A stretch of DNA of 16,506 nt from Labilithrix sp. (lineage in GTDB: Bacteria; Myxococcota; Polyangia; Polyangiales; Polyangiaceae): NCBI GenBank assembly GCA_028287035.1, contig JAQBQL010000205.1, forward strand, positions 1 to 16,506, given 5' to 3'. The position numbers were made by a program, and so were the translations under genes. The notes beneath the pieces were generated by a model. That model searched no databases and was not told the origin of the DNA. It was given only the letters and a program-made list of their open reading frames with translations. Of this stretch, positions 1-7,496 are shown piece after piece. Positions within the stretch are counted from its first letter, which is position 1; every line of letters begins with the position of its first letter.

Positions 1-543
1 GTGCAGCCGGACGAGCTCCGCCTCGTCCACGCTGAAGGGCGGTCCGGCGCCCTTGCTCTGGTCGTACGCGAGCGCCACGAGCAGGATGTCGCCGCCGGGC
101 GCGAGGAGCGAGCGGCTGACCGCCACGTACGCCTCGCGGAGCGCGGGCCCGATGGCGATCAGGGCGGCGCGGTCGTAGACGAGGTCGAACGGGCCGAGCG
201 CCTCGGCCGTCACCTCGAGGAAGTCGGCGCACACCATCGTGACGCGCCCGTGGCGGAGGGTACGCGCGTCGAGGCGCTCCGGCGTGACCGCCCACTCGGC
301 GAAGAACGCGGTCACCGCGCTCTCGACGAACTCGACCCCCACCACCTCGTGGCCCCGCTCGGCGAGCCAGCGCAGGTCGAAGGTCTTGCCGGCGAGCGGG
401 ACGAGGATGCGGAGCGGGGTCCCCGCCCGCTCGAAGCGCGCCATCTGCGCGACGAGGAGATCGTTCGGCGCCGTCTCGTGGAAGCGGGTCTGTCCCTCGG
501 TCCAGCGCTTCTTCCAGGAGGCGAGGGCGTGGCGGTCGTCCAT
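1..543 (-). CDS. tpm: Thiopurine S-methyltransferase-like SAM-dependent methyltransferase (partial, C-terminus beyond window)
   Basis: Reading the minus strand from the ATG at 543 gives an open frame of 181 codons running off the window edge at base 1. The protein has the family's N-terminal signature: W10, then RW at 13-14 and TRFH at 19-22. The S-adenosylmethionine-binding loop is LVPLAGKTFDL (47-57), followed by GHEVVGVE with the acidic E71 expected to bind the ribose. Further on are the family-typical YDRAALIAI and a late AYDQ...GPPFSV stretch. Family members are about 215 residues, so roughly 35 residues are missing. Bacterial members methylate sulfur, selenium or tellurium compounds; the substrate here is unknown. 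The usual Cys in the SAM loop is Ala. No clear ribosome-binding site precedes the ATG. It is divergent from glnS with 101 bases between. The family assignment is firm, the substrate is not. Confidence 0.88.
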   Translation of the reverse strand, partial: MDDRHALASWKKRWTEGQTRFHETAPNDLLVAQMARFERAGTPLRILVPLAGKTFDLRWLAERGHEVVGVEFVESAVTAFFAEWAVTPERLDARTLRHGRVTMVCADFLEVTAEALGPFDLVYDRAALIAIGPALREAYVAVSRSLLAPGGDILLVALAYDQSKGAGPPFSVDEAELVRLH

Positions 544-608
544 CACGGCCGCGGAGGATGACCCATCGGCGCGCCCGGGGAAAGCCATCCGCTTGCCGCC
601 GAGGCTCG

Positions 609-633
609 CGATAGTCGCGGCTTTGACCTATCG
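609..633. promoter_or_regulatory. Inverted repeat just upstream of glnS (possible operator or leader hairpin)
   Basis: The arms CGATAGTC (609-616) and GACCTATCG (625-633) are complementary apart from one extra base in the right arm, and flank an 8-base loop. The core CGATAG/CTATCG is perfect. The repeat ends 11 bases before the glnS ATG at 645, in the divergent region shared with the methyltransferase gene, so it could be an operator or an RNA hairpin that affects glnS translation. No convincing -35/-10 pair was found in this region. Function is inference only. Confidence 0.35.
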
Positions 634-644
634 TCACGAGCGCC

Positions 645-2984
645 ATGGCTGACGCAAACGAAGGGCCCAACGACTTCATTCGCGACCTCGTCCGCGCCGA
701 CGTGGCGGCCGGAAAGCACGGGGGCAAGGTCGTGACCCGGTTTCCCCCCGAGCCCAACGGACACCTCCACATCGGCCACGCGAAGGCCATCTGCGTGGAC
801 TTCGGCATCGCGCAGGAGTTCGGCGGTGAGTGCCACCTGCGGATGGACGATACGAACCCGACGACCGAGGACGTGTCGTACGTCGAGGCCATCAAGCGCG
901 ACGTGAAGTGGCTCGGCTTCGACTGGGGCGAGCACTTCTACTACGCGTCGGACTTCTTCGACCGGTACTACGCGCTCGCCGAGCTCCTCGTGGAGCGCGG
1001 CCGCGCCTACGTCTGCGACCTCAGCGAGGACGAGTTCAGCAAGAGCTACCGCGGCACCATCACCGAGGCCGGCAAGGAGAGCCCGTACCGGAAGCGCTCG
1101 CCCGAGGAGAACCTCGGCCTCCTGCGGCGCATGAAGGCCGGCGAGTTCAAGGACGGCGAGAAGGTGCTGCGCGCGCGCATCGACATGAGCTCGCCCAACA
1201 TGAAGCTGCGCGACCCGCCGCTCCTCCGCATCAAGCACGCGCATCACTACCGCACGGGCGACGCGTGGTGCATCTACCCGCTCTACGACTTCGCGCACTG
1301 CCTCGAGGACTCGTTCGAGGGCGTCACGCACTCGCTCTGCACGCTGGAGTTCGAGAGCGCGCGCGAGCTCTACGACTGGGTGCTGAAGGCGACCGAGGTC
1401 CCGCACGTCCCCGAGCAGACCGAGTTCGCACGACTGAACCTCACGTACACCGTGATGAGCAAGCGGAAGCTCCTGCAGCTGGTCGAGCAGAAGCGCGTGA
1501 GCGGCTGGGATGACCCGCGCATGCCGACCATCGCCGGCTTCCGGAGGCGCGGGTACACGCCCGAATCCATCCGCGACTTCATCGGCAAGGTCGGCGTCGC
1601 CAAGAACATCTCGACCGTCGACGTCGCGCTCCTCGAGTCCTGCGTGCGCGACGACCTCGACACGAAGAGCCCGCGCGTCATGACCCTGGTGAGGCCGCTC
1701 GAGCTCGTGCTCGAGACCTTCCCGGAGAACGAGGTCGAGGAGCTCGACGCGCCGTTCTGGCCGACCGGGACGCTGCCGCATGCCTCCGTTCCCGAGGCGC
1801 TGCGCGGCAGTCGCAAGCTGCCGTTCTCGCGCACCGTGCTCATCGATCACGACGACTTCGCCGAGGCGCCGCCGGCCGGCTGGAAGCGTCTCGCGCCGGG
1901 CAAGCAGGTCCGGTTGCGACACGGGTACATCGTCACGTGCACCGGGGTCGAGAAGGACGCGCAGGGCAACGTCACGCGCCTTCGCGGCACCCACGATCCG
2001 TCGACGCGTGGCGGCATCGGCGGCGGCAAGAACCTCGGCACCATCCACTGGGTGAGCGCGCCCCACGCCATCGACGTCGAGGTGCGCATCTACGACCGCC
2101 TCTTCACGGTCGAGAACCCGGGCGCCGACGAGACGAAGGACTGGCTCGACGAGCTGAACCCGAACGCGCTCACCACGCTGCGGGCGAAGGCGGAGCCGCT
2201 GCTCGCGCAGGCAAAGCCGGGCGACCGCTTCCAGTTCGAGCGCGTCGGGTTCTTCGTCGCCGACCCCGACGGCACGCCGGCCCTGCCGGTGTGGAACCGC
2301 ACCGTCGCCCTGAAGGACGGGTGGGCGAAGCTCGCGGCTCGCGCGGCGCCCTCCTCGCGCGTCACGACGCCCGCGGTGCCCAGCGCCAAGCGCGCGGCCA
2401 CCGTGCCTCCTGCCGCTCCGCCGGCGCCCGGGCCGGAGCGCGCGCTCACGCCCGAGGCGAAGGCGCTGGTCGACGCGCACGGCCTCACCGGCGACGAGGC
2501 GCGCGTCCTGTCGCACGAGGCGCTCCTTCGCGCGCTCTTCGAGAGCGCCGTGGCGACGCCCGAGGGCAAGCAGCGCGCATCGGCGGTCGCGTCGGTGCTC
2601 GTCAACGATCTGCTCGGCGAGCTGCGGACGAAGAAGCTCGAGGCGGTGCCCTTCGCGGGCCCCGAGGTCCTCGAGCTCGTGCTGCTCGGCGAGGAGGGGG
2701 TCATCTCGACCAAGCAGTCGAAGGACGTCCTCCGCGCCATGCTCGCGAGCGGCAAGCCGGCGCGCGCGATCGTCGAGTCGGCCGGGATGAAGCAGATCGC
2801 CAGCGCCGACACGCTGGGTCCCATCGTCGACGCGGTGCTCGCCGCGAACGCCGACGTCGTCGCGCGCTACAAGGCCGGCAACGTGAACGTCTTCGGGGCG
2901 ATCGTCGGCCTCGTGATGAAGCAGACCAAGGGGCAGGGCAACCCCAAGCTGGTCAGCGATCTGCTGAAGCAGCGGCTCGGCTGA
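645..2984 (+). CDS. glnS: Glutaminyl-tRNA synthetase with C-terminal YqeY/GatB-tail domain
   Basis: This cytoplasmic class I synthetase charges tRNA-Gln with glutamine. The Rossmann catalytic domain carries PPEPNG (34-39) and HIGH (42-45), and the KMSKS-type loop is VMSKR (270-274), almost exactly where E. coli GlnRS has it. The anticodon-binding beta-barrels follow to about residue 560. The protein has 779 residues, about 225 more than the E. coli enzyme. The excess is a Pro/Ala/Ser-rich linker (about 565-600) and a helical domain (about 605-779) ending in GNVNVFGAIVGLVMKQTKG and a NPKLVSDLLKQRL-type tail, matching YqeY and the GatB C-terminus. Such fusions are known, and in Deinococcus the extra domain aids tRNA-Gln binding. 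The ATG at 645 opens directly onto the conserved N-terminus, but its ribosome-binding site is weak. It converges on htpG. Confidence 0.97.
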   Translation: MADANEGPNDFIRDLVRADVAAGKHGGKVVTRFPPEPNGHLHIGHAKAICVDFGIAQEFGGECHLRMDDTNPTTEDVSYVEAIKRDVKWLGFDWGEHFYYASDFFDRYYALAELLVERGRAYVCDLSEDEFSKSYRGTITEAGKESPYRKRSPEENLGLLRRMKAGEFKDGEKVLRARIDMSSPNMKLRDPPLLRIKHAHHYRTGDAWCIYPLYDFAHCLEDSFEGVTHSLCTLEFESARELYDWVLKATEVPHVPEQTEFARLNLTYTVMSKRKLLQLVEQKRVSGWDDPRMPTIAGFRRRGYTPESIRDFIGKVGVAKNISTVDVALLESCVRDDLDTKSPRVMTLVRPLELVLETFPENEVEELDAPFWPTGTLPHASVPEALRGSRKLPFSRTVLIDHDDFAEAPPAGWKRLAPGKQVRLRHGYIVTCTGVEKDAQGNVTRLRGTHDPSTRGGIGGGKNLGTIHWVSAPHAIDVEVRIYDRLFTVENPGADETKDWLDELNPNALTTLRAKAEPLLAQAKPGDRFQFERVGFFVADPDGTPALPVWNRTVALKDGWAKLAARAAPSSRVTTPAVPSAKRAATVPPAAPPAPGPERALTPEAKALVDAHGLTGDEARVLSHEALLRALFESAVATPEGKQRASAVASVLVNDLLGELRTKKLEAVPFAGPEVLELVLLGEEGVISTKQSKDVLRAMLASGKPARAIVESAGMKQIASADTLGPIVDAVLAANADVVARYKAGNVNVFGAIVGLVMKQTKGQGNPKLVSDLLKQRLG

Positions 2985-2993
2985 GCGCGCGCG

Positions 2994-4925
2994 TCAGGCG
3001 CCGACCGCCTGCGTGAGCAGCGAGGTGAGGCGCTTCGCGAACCCGTTCGGGTCGTCGAGCGGGCTTCCCTCGGCGACGAGCGCCTGCTCGTAGAGGAGGA
3101 CCAGGAAATCGCGGAGGCGCGCGTCGCTCGGGTTCTCGGCGGCGATCTTCGCGAGGTGCTTCACGATGGGGCTCTTCGGGTTCAGCTCGAGATCGCGCTT
3201 GCCGCGGGCGGCGTCGCGACCGTTCTGGCGGAGCACCTTCTCGAGGTGGGCCGGGAGCGCGCCCTGCGCGAGCACGAGGACGGCGGGTGACTCGACGAGG
3301 CGGGTCGACGTGCGGACGTCGCGGATCTTGCCCTCGAGCGTCTGCTTGGCGGCGGCGACGAGCGCCTCGAAGCCCGGGTCCTTCTCCTCGTCCTTCTTCT
3401 CGTCGGACTCGGGAAGCTTCACGTCCGCGCGCATCGCGTTGACGAGCTTCTTGCCGCCGTACTCGGCGATCGACTCGGCGGTCCAGGTGTCGACCGGGTC
3501 GGTCATGAGCAGGACCTCGTAGCCGCGCGCCTTCAGGGCTTCGAGGTACGGAGAGCCGAGGAGCGCGTCGCGCGACTCGCCGGTCACGTAGTAGATCGCG
3601 TCCTGCCCCTCCTTCATGCGCTCGACGTACCGGTCGAACGTCACGAGCTCGTCGGCGCTCTCGGCGGCGGTGCTCGACCAGCGCGTGAGCTTGGCGACGC
3701 GCTCCTTCCACTCGTGGTCGACGACGATGCCCTCCTTGAGGATGCGCCCGAACGTCGCGTAGAGGTGCTTGTAGTCCTCGGGCTTCTCCTTCGCGATCTC
3801 GTCGAGCATGTCGACGACGCGCTTCGTCACCTGCTTCTTGATGGTGCGCAGGGTCGCCGAGTCCTGGAGGAGCTCGCGCGAGACGTTGAGCGGCAGATCG
3901 TCGGAGTCGACGAGGCCGCGCACGAAGCGGAGCCACTGCGGGAGGACCGCGTCGCAGTCCTCCATGATGAGGACGCGCTTCACGAAGAGGCGCACGCCGC
4001 GCTGCTTGCGCGGGTCGTCGAGGTCGAAGGGCGCCTCCTTGGGAACGAAGAAGAGGCCGACGAACTCCACGTTGCCCTCGACGCGAAAGTGCGTGCGCGC
4101 GAGCGGCGGCTGAAAATCGTGCGTCAGATGCGTGTAGAGCTCACCGTACTGCTCGTCGGTGACCTCGCTCTTCGAGCGTTGCCACAGCGCAGCGGCCTTG
4201 TTGACCTGCTCGGTGCGCGTCTCGAGGCGGGGGGCGGAGGTCTCGTGCTTCTTCTCGTCCTCGCCTTCCTTCTTCTCGTCCTTCTCGTCCTCGACCTCTT
4301 CCTGCGTGACGAGCTCGATGGGGTAGGCGATGTAGTCCGAGTACCGGCGCACGAGGTCACGGAGCTTCCACGCGTCGAGCAGCTCCTTGTGCTCGGCCTT
4401 GAGGTGCAGCTCGATGGCGGTGCCGCGCTCGGCGCGCTCGGCCGGCTCGGTGGTGAAGCTGTCCTTGCCGTCCGAGCTCCAGCGGAAGGCCTGAGCGGCG
4501 CCCGCGGCGCGCGAGACGACCTCGACCTTGTCGGCCACGAGATACGAGCTGTAGAAGCCTACGCCGAACTGGCCGATGATCGACACGTCCTTCTTCGCCG
4601 CCTCCTCGAGCTTCGCGAGGAACGCCTGCGATCCGGAGCGGGCGACGGTGCCGAGGTTCTGCACGAGCTCCTCCTCGGTCATGCCGATGCCGGTGTCCTC
4701 GACGACCAGCACCCCGCGCTCCTTCTCGGGCCGCAGGCGGATGACCAGCGACGGCTGCTCGGCGAGGAGGCCCGGCTCGGTGATGCCCCGGAAGCGAAGC
4801 TTGTCGAGCGCGTCCGAGGCGTTCGACACGAGCTCGCGCAGGAAGATCTCCTTGTTCGAGTACAGGGAGTTGATGACGAGCGAGAGGACCTTGCCGACTT
4901 CGGCCTGGAATTGGTGCGTGGTCAT
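2994..4925 (-). CDS. htpG: Molecular chaperone HtpG (bacterial Hsp90)
   Basis: This cytosolic ATP-dependent dimeric chaperone helps mature and protect client proteins. The 643 residues match the family length (E. coli has 624). The N-terminal GHKL ATPase has the ATP-site residues E31 and N35 in [12 protein letters not shown]77 in VEDTGIGM, and the lid/glycine motif [11 protein letters not shown] charged linker rich in Glu, Asp and Lys occupies about 206-240. The middle domain contains [12 protein letters not shown], bearing the conserved Arg that contacts ATP phosphate. The C-terminal dimerisation domain has its own short acidic/Lys insertion near the segment [10 protein letters not shown]. 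The start is the ATG at 4925, which gives the standard N-terminus, but no Shine-Dalgarno lies close to it. The gene is downstream of the outer-membrane protein gene in the same direction (65-base gap) and its stop lies 9 bases from the glnS stop. Confidence 0.98.
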
Positions 4926-4936
4926 GGCGGGGCCGG

Positions 4937-4965
4937 GGAATAATCACTCCACCGGCGGGCCGCAA
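4937..4965 (-). promoter_or_regulatory. Weak candidate promoter for htpG
   Basis: On the minus strand TTGCGG (4965-4960) and TATTCC (4942-4937) are separated by 17 bases, a rough sigma-70-like pair in otherwise very GC-rich DNA. The second hexamer ends only 11 bases before the htpG ATG, so a transcript from here would have almost no leader. That fits the missing Shine-Dalgarno but is unusual. It may be chance; read-through from the upstream operon is the alternative. Confidence 0.22.
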
Positions 4966-4990
4966 TGGCCAGGGCGCGCGCGTCGCTCGT

Positions 4991-6322
4991 TCAGAGCCAC
5001 CCGCCGATGAGGAAGCTCGCTCCCACCTCGGTGCTCAGGTTGCCGCTGGTGCCGTGGTCGTAGCTGCGGATCAGGGCCTGGTTCACGTACGGGCCGAACC
5101 CGAGGAACCCGTGCGAGGCCACGTGGAAGAGCACCGGAGCATGGAGCCCCGCGGTCACGGCGAGGAATCGCGACTGGGCTCCGCCGCCGGGCGAGCTGTC
5201 GTCCACGATGGCGCGCGCCACCTGGACGCCGAGCTGCGGGTAGAGCGAGGCGTGATCGCCGAGCGGGATCTCGTAGCCGACGCGCGGCCCGATCCCGAGG
5301 CGGGTGTCGCGGACCCCCGACTGGTAGCTCGTCCTCAACACGAGCTCGCCGCCGAGCGAGAGGTGGTCGACGACGAAGACGTCGAGGCCGGGCTGGACGG
5401 CGATGACGCTGCCGCTGTTGTTGCTGGAGCCACCGTTCAGGTGCGAGTAGGCGAGGTTGATGCGCGACTCGCCGGTGATCACCACGTGGTGCGCGTCGCC
5501 CATGCGCGGGCCGCGGACGATGCGCGTGTCCGCGGGGAGCGCAGCGGCGTCCGGCCTGGCCTCGCCGCCCCAGAACGTGCCGACCATCAGCTGGCCGAAC
5601 ACGGTCGTGAAGGTGGTCTCGCCGATCTCCTGGGTGACGCCGGGGCCGAAGCCGACCACGAGATGCGGCGCGACCTCGAGGACGAGCGGCGCGTAGAACG
5701 TGACGTGGCCGACGAATGTGGTGTCCGTCGGGGTCGGGGTCGCTCCGATGGCGCCGCTCTCCTCGTCGACGCGGCGGGCCCGCGCGCCGAGGCTGACGCG
5801 CGGGTAGAAGGTGACCGCCGAGGAGAGGGGCAGCGCGAGGCCGAGGCGGAGCGCGGCGCCGTAGCGCGTCGTCGCGAGCTTCCGGAACGACACGCCGGCA
5901 CCCCCGGTGCGGCTCTCGTACCCGAGCTCGACATCGCCGCCGATCGAGAAGTACCGGACCGCGAAGTAGTCGATGCCGGGAGCGATCGAGATCGCGAACG
6001 ACGACGCGCTGCTGTCGCTGTACGAGACGGAGGCCACGGCGAGGGTGGCGGCCGACGTGACGAGCACCTGGCCCCGCGATCCGAAGCGCGCGGGCGGCGC
6101 CGGCGCGGGGACCGCGACGTACGGCGGAGGAGCCTCGCGCACCGGAGCGGCAGGCTCGGGTGAAGGCGAAGGCGCCGCCGGCGCCGGATCGGGGCGGGCT
6201 TCCGGCGCGGCCGGCAGCGGCGCAAGCGGCGGCTCGTCCTGCGCGCGCGCGCTCGACGACGACAGCACGACGAACAACCCGGCGGCGCTCGCCGCGAGCG
6301 CGCCTCTTCGCAAACCCTTCAT
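4991..6322 (-). CDS. Outer-membrane beta-barrel protein with two similar barrel domains
   Basis: The 443-residue protein starts at the ATG at 6322. It has a Sec signal peptide with a cleavage-type ARA site (residues 25-27), a Pro/Ala-rich linker (about 30-78), then alternating polar/hydrophobic beta strands to the end. Two halves resemble each other: PGIDYFAVRYFSIGGDVELG (115-134) with PGLDVFVVDHLSLGGELVL (311-329), PLSSAVTFYPRVSLG (165-179) with PLGDHASLYPQLGVQ (353-367), and APLVLEVAPHLVVGFGPGVTQ (starting 211) with the segment starting at 395 that contains LGFGPYVNQ. It therefore looks like a duplicated small barrel, roughly 80-255 and 275-443. Its role is unknown (porin-like, adhesin or structural). 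The frame stays open far upstream, but the ATG is chosen for its ribosome-binding site and signal peptide. It is last in a three-gene run. Confidence 0.85.
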   Translation of the reverse strand: MKGLRRGALAASAAGLFVVLSSSSARAQDEPPLAPLPAAPEARPDPAPAAPSPSPEPAAPVREAPPPYVAVPAPAPPARFGSRGQVLVTSAATLAVASVSYSDSSASSFAISIAPGIDYFAVRYFSIGGDVELGYESRTGGAGVSFRKLATTRYGAALRLGLALPLSSAVTFYPRVSLGARARRVDEESGAIGATPTPTDTTFVGHVTFYAPLVLEVAPHLVVGFGPGVTQEIGETTFTTVFGQLMVGTFWGGEARPDAAALPADTRIVRGPRMGDAHHVVITGESRINLAYSHLNGGSSNNSGSVIAVQPGLDVFVVDHLSLGGELVLRTSYQSGVRDTRLGIGPRVGYEIPLGDHASLYPQLGVQVARAIVDDSSPGGGAQSRFLAVTAGLHAPVLFHVASHGFLGFGPYVNQALIRSYDHGTSGNLSTEVGASFLIGGWL

Positions 6323-6330
6323 GCGCCGAT

Positions 6331-6337
6331 CTTCCTT
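6331..6337 (-). promoter_or_regulatory. Ribosome-binding site overlapping the upstream stop codon
   Basis: AAGGAAG on the minus strand lies 8 bases before the ATG at 6322 and shares a base with the TGA stop (6339-6337) of the preceding gene. It fixes the outer-membrane protein start well inside a longer open frame and suggests linked translation of the two envelope genes. Confidence 0.75.
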
Positions 6338-7494
6338 CAGTCGAGCGCGGGCCGGGGCTTGTCCGCCATCGGCCGCCGCGCGTTGCGTACCCGCAGGAGC
6401 AGCGGCGCCCTGGCGGTCGCCTCGCCGTCCCACGTCTTCAGGCCGATCGAGCGCGCGGAGGCGCTCGTCGTGTCGAGCGTCGCCGTGACGCGGTAGATGC
6501 CCGGCTCGTCGAAGCTGTCGACCGGGCACATCGCATCGAGGAGCAGCGCCAGCGAGGCGCGCTGCTTCGCGCCGATCGAGCCGTAGAGCTCGCGGATCGG
6601 CGACTCCACCGACGCCGTGCCTCCGCACGCGAACGAGCCCTGCGGGCCTGCGACGGCGAAGCGGATGGTCTCGGCGCGGAACAGGAGAAGCGCCGTCGTG
6701 TCGCCCTCGTTCTGGACCGTCACCGACGTGCCGATCTCGGCGCCGCGCCGCGTGTCGTGCGACTCGGGCATGGTCACGCGGAGGAGCGGACGCCCCGGGG
6801 TGGCCGGCGGCGCGTCGGCCGCCGCGGGCACCGCGCCGCTCACCGCATCGGCGAGGACGAAGGTGGCGCCGACGAGCTCCTTGGCGGGAGCGATCTTGCC
6901 GGCGGCCGCGCCGACCGGCGACGTGACGAACGGCGGAGCAGGAGCTGCGACCTTCGCCTTCTTCGTCTTCGAGGCGCCGGCCTTCGGCGGAGGCACCGGC
7001 CAGCCGAAGTGCGCGGTCACCGACGCGTCCTTGACGAGCGCGCGCCGCTCGCGCGGTCCGAAGCAGTAGAAGAGCGGGTCGAACGTCGCCGACCAGGAGC
7101 GTTTGCCCGGGACGACCAGGCCGCTGCCGTCGTCCGAGACGGGCCGCGCGTCGTCGGGGAGACGGCACGTGACGGTCACCGCGGCGGGCGACTTCTTGCT
7201 GGCGGTCTTCCGCGGCGTTGCCTCGAGCTCGGTGCCCACGGGCGGCGCGATCTCGAGCACGAGCAGGCGAGGATCGGCGGCGATGCGCAGGGGCACGTCA
7301 CCGGTGTTCTCGATGCGGAGCGTCCACGGCCCGCCCCCCGACGCGGTCGCCGGCGGGGTGACCGTCAGCGTCAGCGGTGGAGGAGCGAGCGCGGAGACGG
7401 CGGGCGGCTCGTCGGCGCGCGCGACGCCGGGCCCGGCTCCCACGAGGAGAGCCGAAGCCATGGCGAAGAGCCCGCGTAGCCGCCCCCACGTCAT
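6337..7494 (-). CDS. Secreted protein of unknown function with two Cys-paired beta domains
   Basis: The family is not recognised. The 385-residue protein begins with a Sec signal peptide ending near ARA (residues 25-27), so it should act in the periplasm or outside. The mature part looks like two immunoglobulin-like beta domains joined by a Lys/Ala/Pro-rich linker (about 170-230). The halves are similar: TLRIENTGDVPLRI (58-71) with TVQNEGDTTALLLF (259-272). Each has one cysteine pair at nearly the same spacing, C110/C144 and C290/C323, which probably form disulfides. The ATG at 7494 follows the upstream TGA (7499-7497) by 2 bases, so translation is probably coupled. A second in-frame ATG, codon 12 at 7461, would leave a shorter signal peptide. 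Its neighbours are a HARE/Mrr-like protein and an outer-membrane barrel. A surface-complex partner of the barrel is a guess from gene order. Confidence 0.78.
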   Translation of the reverse strand: MTWGRLRGLFAMASALLVGAGPGVARADEPPAVSALAPPPLTLTVTPPATASGGGPWTLRIENTGDVPLRIAADPRLLVLEIAPPVGTELEATPRKTASKKSPAAVTVTCRLPDDARPVSDDGSGLVVPGKRSWSATFDPLFYCFGPRERRALVKDASVTAHFGWPVPPPKAGASKTKKAKVAAPAPPFVTSPVGAAAGKIAPAKELVGATFVLADAVSGAVPAAADAPPATPGRPLLRVTMPESHDTRRGAEIGTSVTVQNEGDTTALLLFRAETIRFAVAGPQGSFACGGTASVESPIRELYGSIGAKQRASLALLLDAMCPVDSFDEPGIYRVTATLDTTSASARSIGLKTWDGEATARAPLLLRVRNARRPMADKPRPALD

Positions 7495-7496
7495 CG

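Noticed and set aside
543..2516. Long minus-strand open frame (657 codons) opposite glnS
   Set aside because: The plus strand encodes a complete GlnRS with all motifs. The antisense frame has Arg/Val/Ala/Leu-rich low-information content typical of shadows in very GC-rich DNA.
2985..2993. Bidirectional terminator between glnS and htpG
   Set aside because: Only 9 bases separate the stops, and no stem followed by a T-run is visible on either strand.
6323..7168. N-terminal extension of the outer-membrane protein frame upstream of 6322
   Set aside because: The ATG at 6322 has a good ribosome-binding site and begins a signal peptide. The extension overlaps the secreted protein gene and is Arg-rich shadow sequence.
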